DNA of 64,000 nucleotides from Cristatella mucedo. Lineage: Eukaryota; Bryozoa; Phylactolaemata; Cristatellidae. This document shows positions 10,724 to 22,875 of this stretch, in pieces. Where the stretch lies: positions 5,128,001 through 5,192,000 of the forward strand of contig WPIO01000014.1 in NCBI GenBank assembly GCA_009760855.2. Direction: 5' to 3'. Position 1 is the stretch's first letter; every line of letters begins with the position of its first letter. A model generated the notes under the pieces. That model saw only the letters and a list, made by a program, of their open reading frames with translations, was not told the origin of the DNA and did no database searches. The position numbers and the translations under genes are program-made.

Positions 10724-13078
10724 AGGCTTTCATGCAGAAGAAGAATTTTCTTCGTTCAGCATGGCCATTCCGACCTCGTAAGATAAGGAGGGCAACGAGA
10801 AGGTGCGCACGAGCAACCAATTGCGCCTCAATTCGGTGACGCAGCTAAAAAAAGGCGTGGCCGTTGGAATGAGTCGAGGCAGAAGCCGCGGTTGTGACGA
10901 TTTACAAAAAGCCTTTGCAGCTTATTGAAGCAATTTTTTGCAGTCGACCAGGCTGCGCTGTCGGGCTAGAATGACAAGAAGCGGCTTGGCTTATATTTAA
11001 GGTTATTTAACCTAATTATTACGCTTAGCAAACATTAGCAGCCATAGGTAATACCTACTCACACAGGCTTTATTTCCGTAAGTCTCTTTTCTTATATCTG
11101 TGCAGAATGTGCAACCGGCATAAAGGAAAGTTCGTTTTCACTGAGAATTAAAACTCCCTTTTAACTGCGGTTCGACGAAATAATGAAGAGTCTCCATTCA
11201 ATTGGATAACAGCACTTTTTCCATTTGGCTACCTAGACCTTCGACGTTGCAGCAATAGACTAGTGAATCCTTCGTCGAAAAGTACGGAAGAAACTTCTTT
11301 TCTCGATGTCTATGCCACGAAAATGTAGTACCCGGCGCAGAAAATGTTCTCTTTTAATCTAGTACCGGGGACTTCAGCCGACTCCTTGGGCAGATCAAGG
11401 TCTCTAAATAGTCATTAAGTTCAGCTTGTGACATTACTTTAGTTGTTGGAACAAAAAAGTATGCTGTCATAAACGTCAGCTTCGGTTGAACTCACATCGC
11501 TATCAGTCAATATATTATCAAGTATAACAGGTGGAACAGGAACTCCCATCTCATCTCAGTGCGGTACAAGTTACAACGGTAAATTTGGATATTCAATTGT
11601 ATGCCTGTGCTTCTTGCTGAAGCTCTGCACACAAGCGATGCAGAAATGGCAATCCGAACATGGTCACCTTGTTCTCTCCAAATCATCGGTACTCCAGATG
11701 GCATGAATTTGCTTTAAACTGCATACCATTGTCACGAATTTTTTTTACATCCGGCTTTCACACCATACGTGGTGCCTACGTCTTATCCTGATCTCCCAGT
11801 TTACGTGATGCTAATAATAATAATAATGCATTTGATATAGCCCCCTCAGAGAACTCAATCTCTGTCTAGGCACTTTACATTTGCTGAACACTGGTGTACA
11901 AATTTAGTAACTGGAAGTCGCTGCACTTTTGTCGAGAATCTCCTGCAGATGTAGCAAAACTTGTGGTGAGAATTTTTATTCTTTCTTGGCATTATAAATC
12001 ACAGCCATCCGTTGATTTAAACAACTGGGTATACCAATTAACAAAATGGCTAAATGTTCTAGAAAAAAGTAACACGCAACATGTATGTCATTAGGTGAGT
12101 GTCACAAGTAAACCTAACGAAAGCCAATATATCATTATACATAATTCGTAATGTTAAGTGCATCCGATCTTTGATACAAAAAATCTACCTAACCTGACGT
12201 GCCCAAGCAAAACAAAACGCACCATAAATCATGTGGGATGAATATTTGATAAATAATACAAATGCCAGACTCTTGATGACATGCAGACCAGTGTATTGCA
12301 TATTCATACACGTCAATCACACCGTCACTACTTGGCGTTGGCTGCTACAAAAATCACATGAAATTTGGTGAGCAGCCAAAATTTAAAAAAAATATCGGAA
12401 AGTTGCTGTAAACTGTACCAGAACAGAAAACTCAAATAAAAATGGACGATGCAGTCGCTTCAGTCTGTAACTTCTTCTAATTGGTGTGCAAATGAAAGGG
12501 AGGTTGTTTCTGATTTCCTATGAGAGCAGATGTAAAAAATTACATACTGTAAATTCTGCAACAAGTATTGTTGTTTAATCAATCTATCTGCATGGATTCT
12601 TCATTTTTCTTCAGCTAACCATGCAACTCATTTCTTCAATTCAGTATTTGCATTAAATTCAAGATGACCAGGGAGTGAGGCGAAGGACTATTGCCCATAT
12701 TAAAAGTTCTTGCCGTTTCCACAAAAAGGATAGTGACACTAGCATCACCATGTATCTTTGCTTGTTATTTAGGATCCAAGATGCTTAGCTATCGATGCCC
12801 TGGCATTCCCTGTTATTTTTCGGCATAGCAATACCATTATGAGCGTAGGATAGGCATGAGTTGCTTGCAACCATTCAGAGTACTCGATGGTCTGCAAGCA
12901 TAATACATGAACATCACTTAGCAAGAAAGAGGTCCCAGTGGGCAGTGACGGCCGAGGGAGAGATACAGGTGTGCTCAGACAACTCAATCTTCAATTCAAA
13001 TCTTCAATTCAATTCAATTCAGGTTCAATCTTCAATTTAGGGCCTTCGTACAGTTCGACTAAAGACATTTCAATTGAT
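10724..13078. other. No gene seen except a LINE tail
   Basis: Contains the LINE A tail at 11812-11888. At 12988-13040 there is a small run of CAATTC/TTCAATC repeats. Otherwise unremarkable A/T-rich sequence. Confidence 0.45.
11812..11888 (-). mobile_element. LINE family A 3' tail only
   Basis: TAA units followed by the reverse complement of the terminal stem-loop (CCCCCTCAGAGAACTC...GTCTAGGCAC) and CATTTGCTG. Only about 77 bp of the element is present, an extreme 5' truncation. Confidence 0.68.
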
Positions 13079-13215
13079 ACCGCGCTGGTTTGGTCCAGTC
13101 GTTAAGGTGCTCGTCCTGATCAAGGTTTGGCCGAGGTCGTGGGCTCGAGCCCCATGGCATATGTGAAGCGCCTGAATAGTTCTCTTAGCGTGCTATACAA
13201 ATGAATTATATTTGT
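13079..13215 (+). mobile_element. tRNA-derived SINE, family T2, full-length
   Basis: Head CGCGCTGGTTTGGTCCAGTCGTTAAGGTGCTCG, box B-like GGGCTCGAGCCCC, then CATATGTGAAGCGCCTGAATAG, TTCTCTTAGCGTGCTATACAAATGAATT. The 3' end resembles the terminal stem-loop of LINE families A and C. Confidence 0.72.
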
Positions 13216-13447
13216 ATACCATACCGTTAAGAAACTGCCGATTGATAGGTAGACACTACTGATAAAGACTTCATAATCTGATGTTACTGACAGTAAGGCT
13301 GCACGTAATTTTTAAGCCCGCTGGACATAATTTGAAGTGTACTTGTGATCATAGAACTCCTTAGCTTAGAATTTAAAGATCTTATAAAACATGAGCTCAC
13401 TTACTGCGTTTACCTCCTTGAAGCTTTTCCACATATTGATGAGCTTC

Positions 13448-14703
13448 TGTAACGCTGAAGGCTCGGCGGAGTAGGCTTGACGTGCCGCTTACCTAGTGGA
13501 GTAACCTAGCGCCCAATGCCGTTCGGTGCGCGCCTACACGCAATAAGCTGGCCGCCACGAAACGAGCGTTCTGGCGCTGACCTATTTACCGTTACTAAAG
13601 GGGGTCGTGAGTCCGCGGCGTGAATTGGAAAGCGAGACACACAAATTGGGGATTTTACTGAGCTTTATTCGGAAGCGCACGAAGTCGCTGCGCGTCTAGC
13701 TCAGTTTTATCTCCACACTCCTCGCACGCTCTCAACAGCACCTACACTCTTGCGGAGGGAATACGTCTCCACACTTAGGCTACTTACGTCTATAGTGGGG
13801 AACGACCCAAATAGATGGAGCCCGAACCGGACCCTAAACCCTGACCGGAGAACTAGGACTCTGTTTCCACCTTGCGGCAGGAATACCCCACACACGCCAC
13901 CTTAAGCACTCTTGCGGAGGAAACACGTCTCCACACTTAGGCTCCCTGCGTCTCTAGGGGGAACGGCCCAAATAGACAAAGAGGCCGAACCAACCAAAGA
14001 AATATCTCATACCATACCAACTACGTTTAGCTCGCACAGGCATATCTTTATGCCGAGACCACGTGCGAGCGCGCACACACAAAACATAAAAGAAATAAAA
14101 TGCTAGCTCGGGCGCGATACGACCATGTTCGGTGGAGTCCACCGAATCCTCCTAGCGCTGTCTCGTCCTGTTCCGTCGATCGCCTGCGAACAGCCCGCCC
14201 TCCTCCCTCGCTTTCAGAGAAACGAGTCCGACGGCGTTGAAGCGAAGCCGGAGTGAGAAGCCAAACAAAAGACCAAGAGCGAGCGTCGCTCGACTCTTAA
14301 ATACTTGAGGGCTGAGACAATGGGGCAAGAGCTTAGTGGTATTGGGCCCGACACCATGGCCCCATTACGGTAAGGAATTAATACCGTCACTACGCCACTG
14401 GAATGTCCCCTCTGTCCAGCTTGAATGGCGAATGGGTTCCAGACGATTCTTTTTGGACAGAGTGATGGCGGAGGTTGACAGGCCAGCCAACATCAATCAG
14501 CAGCTCCCGCGGTATCGGACCAATTCTAAAGGCCGAATCACTACCGCTGGTCTCAGAGCTTCCTGGCTTGCTCTTAAGCTCTTGCTCTCTAACCGCACTG
14601 GCGCTCCTCTCTGGCTCACTGCTCCAGGACAAAGGAGTTAATGCCCGCCGCCAAACAGCTCTTGTTCGCGCTAAAATTAAGCCAAGGCCAGCAAGGTGCT
14701 GTA
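13448..14703 (-). mobile_element. Solo-LTR-like element, copy 1
   Basis: About 1256 bp, closely matching 25006-26361 in the same orientation. The ends are TGTAAC... on the left and ...GCTGTA on the right, and CTTC flanks both sides (13444-13447 and 14704-14707), a possible 4-bp target duplication. On the minus strand there is TATTTAA near 14300 and AATAAA near 13665, so I suggest transcription in that direction. It carries two imperfect 163-bp subrepeats that start with CACTCTTGCGGAGG at 13745 and 13908. It has no protein-coding content that I can identify. It could also be a non-autonomous DNA element. Confidence 0.6.
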
Positions 14704-14774
14704 CTTCTAGCGTTAGAATTAAAGCCAATTATTAGCATCACATGTAAGGCATATTTCAACCGCTCGTAAAGCGG

Positions 14775-14885
14775 GCACTTAGTACTTGGTGAGCCGTAAC
14801 GGCACACTAGGTAAGGCGGTTGCTCTTTTTGTATAGAGGCTCTTCTGCCGCTATAAAAAAGAGGCTGTTAAATCAGCTAGTATTT
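14775..14885 (+). mobile_element. SINE family T1, internally deleted
   Basis: GGCACACTAGGTAAGGCGGTTGC (about 14801), as in the copy at 28838, jumps directly to GAGGCTCTTCTGCCGC and GAGGCTGTTAAATCAGCTAG. The box B part is deleted. It lies just outside LTR-like copy 1. Confidence 0.68.
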
Positions 14886-15624
14886 TTCAGTACCTCCGTT
14901 AAGCACAGCAGTAGATAAAACTTTCTATTGCCACAAATTGTAAGGTTCCTCTTCCTCTGAATGATAAAGAAGTTTTCTTTTATATGCAGCAGTATGTGCC
15001 ACCAGCCTGCCGCCTAGCACTTTTTATTTGGAAGATTCAGCGTCCAATAATAACGTTGCATTTTGCTTGGTGCTGTAGTTATCAGAATTTTCTTATTCTT
15101 TACTTCCGGTACTGCTTCACCAAAATGTACCTTCTCATATTGCATACTTCAATTACACAATTAAAAATTGATGCTTCAACTACACTGCTATGCAGCCTGT
15201 ACATATCCTTTGAATTTGAAAAGAAACGAATTGCTGCAACGATGTCTATAAGTTATTTTCACCAGTGAAAGTCGCCCACATGAAATGAGAATTTGAACGA
15301 ATATATAAAGCAGAGCAGGATGGAGAAAGTGGCTTGAAACAGCTTCGTTGCAGTGGTTCACGACTTTCCGACCGATCTCGAGGCCAGAAACTATGAGCAG
15401 TTGATTCAGGCTCTCATAAATAACTGAGCCAAACTGGGTTACAGAATATCCGTCAAAGTCCGCATCATTTGTGCTCATCTCGATCATTCAGAGAGAACAA
15501 GGGAGCTTACTCAGAGAACCAAGATGAGCGCTTTCTTTAGAATATAATTGACGTTATTACCAATGTTGGGCTGATTTGGCCCACTGGCCCAAACCATCGC
15601 GACAAATCGCGATGCAAAACGCCC

Positions 15625-15735
15625 CGATCATGGTCTGGCCGAGGTCACGGGCTCGAGCCTTGTGGCATGTGTGAAGCACCTGAATAGAGATTATTAAGTT
15701 CTCTTTTGGCGCTATACAAGTAGCTTATATCATAA
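15625..15735 (+). mobile_element. SINE family T2, 5' truncated
   Basis: GGCCGAGGTCACGGGCTCGAGCC, GTGAAGCACCTGAATAGAGATTATTAAGTTCTC and GGCGCTATACAAGTAGC match the 13079 copy from its middle onward. Confidence 0.63.
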
Positions 15736-17563
15736 GATTATAGTCGAAAATATAAGAAAATCAACTTATTTATGAAACTTTTTGAGCTGCCATTCTTACA
15801 TGACTTCGGAGTAGTTTCATGTTAATTTTGATTCATGTGCTGTTTTTTCTGATTGAATGTGAAACACAAGAAGCAAAGTTGTTAGTTTTCCCATTGGAAA
15901 TTGGTTAATTTCAAATTAGGTCCTGTAATAATGCGACAAAGCTTGTCGCGAATATTGACCATGCTATATTATTCTGGGGCATAAGGAATAGGGAAATAAT
16001 ACTTGCAACTCCGAGATAAAATGCGTGCTAAGTGGTGCTATTTTGTTTTCATTTAAACCGCGACAAAAATGAAGGCAAGCTTCGGCATCTAGTTCATCAC
16101 GTGACACGGTATCTTACTCCAGTCTGCCAAGCGTCTCTGCTAGGCTTAGTTGGGTCCTCAACCTGCCACAAGGCACTGGTACTTTTTACCGGGGGTGATC
16201 CTATCAAAGTATTCTTGTATTACCACGCCACAGACGAACCAGCTGGACGCAATGCTCGTACAATAAAATTGCAGCGAAAAAATGAGGAAGCTGACTAGAA
16301 TAGTAGCAACTTTTAAAATATTGCATACGAAGTAGATCGGAAGCGGCCATCTGTTGGTCCCCAGCCAGCTAGGCAACGTCAGGCCGAAAGAGAAGTAGCA
16401 TGCAGTGACCCCCTTCTTTTAAGCAGCAGGGCGTGCCAATAATCGATTATTTTCTGAGCGTCGAAACGTATTAAGCTGAATTCCTCGATACGAATAGCAG
16501 GAATTGTTAGGACTGGCCTTGAGGATTTGACCCCCAAAGAAGATTTCGGCGCGGCTGCGGCAATCCTCGAACGAGGATTCGACAGACTGAAGCTTCGATC
16601 GATCGATCGATAATCCTCTGTAATCAAACTGAAGTTTCGATCGATCAAACATTCTCTGTAATCGAAGATTGATGAATTATGGCCTACAAAAGTGTTGAGT
16701 AATCTGCATCGCCGCCATTGCTGATACCTTCAGTGAACGATCTCTCACTTTGGTTTTGATCTACGTTGCAGTTTCTCATGCTGTAATTCCGGAGAGCGGA
16801 TAGCTCAACCTCAGCCCAGCCCGTTTTAATACGGCTGCTCTGTCGCAAGTATGGCCTTAATGAACAAGGAACTCTTCAGGTCCAAGTGATGCGTCTACAT
16901 ATGCCTTTAAAAAGGCAGTGAAAATTTTTATCTTTTTAGATTCCAAGGAACAACTATAACTGCCATCTCTTACTGTAGAACTCCTACAGTGTGCGCCTAC
17001 AGTGCTGGGGATATGCTGCAGCGGCAAAACTAATCATCTCCTGATCGACACAATGAGTCAGCACTTCATTGTTCCAATATTGTGGAAATTGTATGCTGCT
17101 GCTGCTGCCCTTGCTATTTCAAAATATAGGGCAACCAGAGGCCGTCTTCCATAGTTAAACGCCGAAAAAGAATTCGCATCGAGCGGGAAGTGACCCGGCA
17201 ACATCTGCGTTACCAGTCTAGTGTTCAAACGTATTCAGCTCTCGAGACTTATTCTGCCTTCAATATTCAACACAAAGCTTTAAAGCTTCGGCTTTAAATT
17301 TCCACTTTAGTGCTCCAGCCGAATCCCGGTACACTGTGCATGAGCACGCATACTCATAGTTGCAAATTTGGTGCCTAGCTGCAACCATTACGCATGCTGC
17401 GACCATCGACCGGATATCGAATATCCCGCCGCTACACCAGCAAGATTATAGAGTGCGTCCGTCGCCGATTGCGAGATCGTGAACTAATTGCTGTGAGTGG
17501 TCTGTTTTATTTAACCACCTGGCTACATTTGATCTTGCTTTAACCACCGTTACACCTAGCTAG
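15736..17563. other. No gene seen
   Basis: Contains the GATC-rich repeats at 16555-16670. Frames at 16032-16298 and 16379-16648 have no recognisable similarity. Confidence 0.45.
16555..16670. repeat. Short interspersed repeats with GATC runs
   Basis: TTCGATCGATC, AATCCTC and CTCTGTAATC motifs recur two or three times within 115 bp, and AATCCTCGAACGAGGATT (16560-16577) is palindromic. Probably a decayed tandem array. Confidence 0.5.
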
Positions 17564-18391
17564 TTCCAGTCTGGTTTTAGAGCTAATCACTCCACAGTCA
17601 GTTTTGCTTCGGTTGTATAACGGCCTACTTGGGAATGCAGACTCCGGCAGAGTTTATCTGCTTGTTTCGCTAGATCTTTGGGCAGCTTTTGATACTATCG
17701 ATCACCAAGTCCTTCTCGAGCACCTCTCATCTCGCCTGGGTATCGCTGGGACAGCACTGCAACGGCTTAAGGATTATCTCGGTTGGAGACTCGGTGGGAG
17801 AGTATTGATGTGAACGGAAAATGTGGTACCTCAGGGCTCCGTGCTGGGTCCAGTTCGTTTCATGGCTTATACCCTCCCTGTCGCCGACGTGATTGCCAGC
17901 CACAACCTAGGCTTTTACTTCAATGCAGATGACACTCAGTTGTACCTTTGCTTTGATCTCTCCCAGCCCTCCAGCATTTTGAATTCTCTCAACTCCCTTG
18001 CTGCATGTATTGATGACATCTGCACATGGATGGCAGCAAATATTCTTCAATTGAATCACAATTGAACCAACTTACTGGTTCTAGGCAAATCAAGTGTGAT
18101 TCAGAAATTGGAAAATCTAACGCTCAAAATCGGCTTTGCCAGCATATTCCCTTTTTGAATCTGTACGAAATCTAGGTTCCTGTTCCTAAGTGAGCTTTCA
18201 ATCGACGACCATATCAGCTCCACAGTTGAGTCTGCCTGCTTTCAGCTACATAACGTTGCTAAAATTCGGGCTTGCTTAAACAGGGATACTGCATCTAAAC
18301 TGGTCCATGCATTTGTGACATCCCGTCTCGACTTATTCTAACTCACTGCTTTCTGGTCTACCGGCCTACGCAATCACGCGTTTACAGTTTT
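17564..18391 (+). mobile_element. LINE family A copy, reverse-transcriptase core, decayed
   Basis: Fragments in successive frames read FQSGFRANHSTVSFASVV-like, LVSLDLWAAFDTIDHQVLLEHL, VPQGSVLGPV and [15 protein letters not shown]. The catalytic box reads NADD instead of YADD, and stops and frameshifts occur near 17812 and 18065. It ends at 18391 without a tail and abuts another LINE copy in inverse orientation. Confidence 0.85.
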
Positions 18392-18700
18392 GTAATAGTA
18401 ATAACAGTAAAGATAAATGTACATAGTACCTTAAGGGAATTGCATCTTTTTTAGGCACCTTGCATATGTTGGATAGGAAGCTTTTCATTACAAAGTGTCA
18501 ACCAATATGCATAAGCATTCAATAGACAATTCAGACTGACCCAGCAAATGCTGTGAGGAACAAGCATATTTTTAGGTTCTTTTAAAATGTGGTCAAATTA
18601 AGAGATGTCGTGAGCTCCGGGCTTTGGGAGCATAAGAACTGATGGCAAGGCCTCGAAAGAATTCGAGGCTAGTTAGAGGCATACTTAAACGGACTGAGCC
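18392..18700 (-). mobile_element. LINE family A-related 3' part, inverted and decayed
   Basis: AATAGTAATAACAGTAA then a degraded stem-loop (TTTTTTAGGCACCTTGCAT) and the C-terminal block (GGTTCTTTTAAAATGTGGTC, CCGGGCTTTGGGAGCATAAGAACT) match the minus-strand family A end at 26960-27080. Confidence 0.68.
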
Positions 18701-19013
18701 AGAAGCTGGCTTAAGCAGCCTCAGCCAGTGCGCCTTTATGCGCTGAGCGATCCCACCTTGACCTGCAATGTAGCACAGGATGACTCGGCCACAGACAACT
18801 GCTGATTGGATGGACATCACTTGTCCGTGGGCCAATCGAACTTCCTATGCTACAGCAGCTACAGCTGATCAGAGTGTGTTCTTCAAGAGAAGCCAATGGC
18901 TACAGGATTCATATGCATAATGACTCGCACAGCGAATAGCTACCATTTAGTACTAGTATATTTTAAACATATTCTTTGCATTTTTTTATCGAACCTGCTA
19001 TAATCATGTATTG

Positions 19014-19170
19014 TGCCGAGCTGGTTTGACCCAGTGCTTATGGTGCTCACCCCAACCAAGGTCAAGGTGAATTTACTTGATGACTGCTGCCGTAGGCTCG
19101 AGCCTAGTGGCATAAGTGAGGCACCTGAATAGAGATTAAGTTCTCTTGAAGTGCTGTACAAATGAATATA
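19014..19170 (+). mobile_element. SINE family T2 inserted in a decayed LINE region
   Basis: GCCGAGCTGGTTTGACCCAGTGCTTATGGTGCTC, GGCTCGAGCC, GGCACCTGAATAGAGATTAAGTTCTCTTGAAGTGCTGTACAAATGAATATA. A complete copy with the stem-loop 3' end. Confidence 0.72.
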
Positions 19171-19289
19171 TATTTTTGTCAGTTGAATTACTAAAGCCAT
19201 AATTTTCACGAAAAATGACTGGTGAATGACTTCATTATTATTATTATTATGACTTCACGTCAGCGCTTCATCTGATAAGAAGAGCCTGT

Positions 19290-20080
19290 ATTATGTTGTG
19301 AAGCCTAATTGGGAAGTATCCGGGATAGGGGGCCAGGGCAGGAGAATAGAGCGACCTAAAAGTGAGTGACAGAACTTTAAAGTTGCTATGCTGCTTGATG
19401 AGGAGCTACTGCAGGTCAGTGAGAAGCGGTATATCGTAACAGGTGCAAATTTCTCGACAGAATAGCCTAGCTGCCGAGTTTTGCATTAACTGTAAGCGTC
19501 TTATTGCACAGGCACAGAGGACCTGAGAGTATTGAGTTGCAGAAGCCTAGACAAAAATACATAACCCAGCACGGCTATGACACCATTGCTTAAAGCAGGA
19601 CCCAATTTGTGCAGCGGTAAGCAGCTGAAAGTAGGCAGACTGAACTGTGAAGCTGATGTGGTCACCTAATAAAAGGCCACTTTGAAACAGGGATTCTGAG
19701 ATTGCATGCAGACACTACAGCAGCTATTCTGGTCGAGTTCACTTTGATGATGAGGCTTTCGAATTTCTGAGTTATTCTAAGTTTAACCATAAAAAAAAAA
19801 CAAGTTGGATTTAGGCATCATTCAATTTGAAATATTCGGCTGCATCAAAATGAAAATTTCAGCAGCATAAATAGCAGGGGAGTTGAGCGAGTTTGACATA
19901 CCCGAGGGCAAAGAGGGATTAGAACATAGGTATAGCCAAAGTGCAATCTTCATAAAAAAAACCTAGATTGTGCTTGGCGATTACATCGGCAAGCGGGAGA
20001 GTATTAACTGCGAAAAGCGGACCGAGTGCAGAGCCCTGAGGTGCCTGTAACTTGGTGGTTCTTTGGATGATCTTTGCCCT
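19290..20080 (-). mobile_element. LINE family A-related reverse-transcriptase part, decayed
   Basis: Minus-strand similarity to the family A enzyme between its YADD region (CCTAGATTGTGCTTGGCGATTACATC at about 19961) and the LHWLPVKQR region (about 19380-19410). Many indels and poly(A)-like runs break the frame. It is probably the continuation of the copy at 18392-18700, interrupted by a SINE and unrelated sequence. Confidence 0.7.
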
Positions 20081-20962
20081 TATCCCTTGCCTTTGTGGCT
20101 ATGTGCAGTCAGTCACACATGGAGATATATTATGTAACTACTTACACAAGACAGCACCAAATCTATGCAGAATCTATCTAGAAGGATAACAGTAGGTATG
20201 GGGTCTTGAAAGCTTTCACATTTCTCAGTCGGGTATACTAACATCCGAGATGAGGTGGCAGGCATGAAGGTGGACATTGATATATAGCAAGGAATGGGTC
20301 CAGTGGGGATACTACCTTGGGTATGGACTCCGATCTATTGTATTTTGCTTGCAGTTCGCATTTTTTAGACAAACCGTATGCTCGTTGCAAAAAAAGTTGT
20401 ATTGATCGATTGCATAGCAAGGATGACAGGTACTGCCACCACAACACTTCAACCGTCAAAGCCTATAAGCCCATTGCTTATAATCTCAATTAGCTGGCAA
20501 CACAGCGAGCACCAAAAACCATTCATGTTTTCAATGCTATGTTTCTGTTCAGTGCTTCAATGGTTATTTCTATAGAAAAACATAGCATAGTGGCTTCATA
20601 GAGATGCAGACAAATATTGTTTGTTATGACAATACATTGCTAGCAGTACTCAAAATCAACAGTGCCACATTCTTTTCACTAATGCTCTAGATGATGTATA
20701 GGAACATCAGCACTTCAAAAACTGACCAACCGAATGATTAGGTTTCTTAACTGCCAGCCTAAATAACCCAGCATGAGTGAGGTACATCCGAGAGCAGAAA
20801 GGTGTGTGCCTGCCTGCAAAGTGCCATCAGTTACGAGAACGGCCTAATTTATACCTAAGGCAAAATCAGGGATCACCTGTTTTCAAATAGCAGCAGGTCC
20901 ATAGCTGAGTACATGCATCCTGAATCCAGAGCAGAACCTGGCCTGTACACAAACCTCTATGT
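20081..20962. other. No gene seen
   Basis: A/T-rich spacer between two inverted LINE A copies, with no recognised feature. Confidence 0.5.
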
Positions 20963-21400
20963 TAATAATAATTATTATAATGCACTTGATAAAGTGCCCT
21001 CAGAGAGCTCAATCTCTTTCTAGGCGCTTTACATTTGCTGCAAAGGGAAACGCGATTGAATCGTGAGTAATATCATGCTTGATAAACAACATGAATAACA
21101 TGGTTAGGGGTGACATGCACAGGGTCGCCATGCAAATGTGGTTAGTGGCTGCATGAACAGTGTCAGCACGCATAAGCACATGAAGGACGAATCACAGGGA
21201 CCCACTAAATGCTGTCTTAAATAGGTATGTTTAGAAGTTCTTTTTAAATGTGGTCAAGTCAGTGGATGTAAGATTGCAAGTCGGGAGGGAGTTCCAGGCT
21301 TTCGGAGCATACCAACTAATGCACGGTCTCCATAGGATTTGAGGTTTGTACAAGGTATTGGTAAACTGTTGGATTCCGAAAAGCGGGTGACTCTACATCT
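20963..21400 (-). mobile_element. LINE family A 3' end, inverted
   Basis: TAA/TTA units at 20963-20979, stem-loop with GCCCTCAGAGAGC and CTTTCTAGGCGC, then the 3' untranslated region and the end of the enzyme (reverse of FRTAFSGSL at about 21205). Truncated near 21400. Confidence 0.83.
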
Positions 21401-21559
21401 TAGAATCATGTGTGCTTTGCAAGCACCTTTTGTGACAATTTCTGGTATCCAAAGACCAGCCTAATTTGATAACCATGCACAGACTGCACACTAAGGACCT
21501 AATCAAAAAAATGACAATAAAGATTTCAATCACAAGATTGCAAAAATGAATGCACCAGT

Positions 21560-22875
21560 AATAATAATAATAATAATAATAATAATATATGCTTATATGC
21601 TGCCCTCAGAGAGCTCACTTTCTAGGCATTTTACATTTGCTGTGAAGGAAACAATGATCAAAGGGTTACTGATAACATGCACAATGTCAACAAGCATAAC
21701 ACAGAGGCGACACAGTGTCAACCTGTGAATTCGGTTAGTGGTAACATGCACAGTGTCAGCCCGAATAAGCACACGAAGAGCGATTCACAAGGACTCACTA
21801 AATGCTGTGACTAACAGGTGTGTATTTACCTTCTTTTTAAATGTCGACAAGTCAGGGGGTAGCATTACGTCTGTCGGGAGTGAGTTCCGGGCTTTGGGAG
21901 CATACGAACTAGTAGCACGGTCTCCAAAACATTTGAGGCTCCTACGAGGTATAGCTAAACGATAAGTCAGAAAAGTGGGTATACAATGGCCGCCTAGCCT
22001 GGTGGGGGAGAAGTTCTGATAGGTAGGCTGAAACCAGTGATCGAAGGACCTAAAAGTAAGTGACAGAACCTTGAAGTCGATGCGCTGCTTGACTGGGAGT
22101 CAGCGCATGTCGGCGAGAAGTGGTGTGATGTAGCAGCTGAGATGCTAACGACAGACAAGCCTAGCTGCTGAGTTTTGCAACAACTGTTAGTGCCTGGTTG
22201 CACATGCCGGTGGGCCAGTAAGCAGCGAGTTACAGAAATCAAGTCGGGATGTCACAAATGCATGGACCAATTTAGACGTGGTATCCTTATCTAAACAAGG
22301 CCGAATTTTAGCAATGTTATGTAGCTGAAAGTAGATAAGCAAGCAAGCAGTGAGTTACACAAGTCTAGATGGGTTGTGACAAATGCAGGGACCAATTCGG
22401 CTGTAGTATTCTTGTCTAAGCAAGTCTAAGTTTTACCGATGTTAAGTAACTGAAAGTAGGCAGACTTGACTGTGGAGCTGATATGGTCGTCTAATGAAAG
22501 GTCGCTATGGAACAGAACACCCAGAGTTCCTGCAATGCAACAGGAGATATGATGGCTGAGCGGATTTTGAGCATTAAACTTTCCAATTTCCGAGTCAGAC
22601 TTGGTTTGTCCATGACTAGTGAGCTGGTTTTATCGTCATTCAATATCAGAAAGCTTGCTGCCATCCATGTCCGGATGTCAGCAATATATGCAGCAAGGGA
22701 GTTGAAAGAATTCGACATGCTGAAAGGCTGAGAAGGCTCAGACCAAAGGTACAGCTGAGTGTCATCTGCATAGAAGCAAACGCCTAGATTGTGATCGGCA
22801 AGAGGGAGTGTAGAAACTGCAAAAAGAAGCGGCACTGGGGGGGTTGGTGATCAATAGTATCAAATGCTGCCGAAG
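21560..22875 (-). mobile_element. LINE family A copy, inverted, with internal duplication
   Basis: TAA tail at 21560-21587, 3' untranslated region, then degraded reverse transcriptase up to a minus-strand frame with STLPLADHNLGVCFYADDTQLYLW (22740-22830), so the YADD box is kept. The region 22205-22460 contains two diverged copies of about 120 bp of the coding region in tandem. The copy is deleted around VPQGSVLGP and ends at about 22875. Confidence 0.83.
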
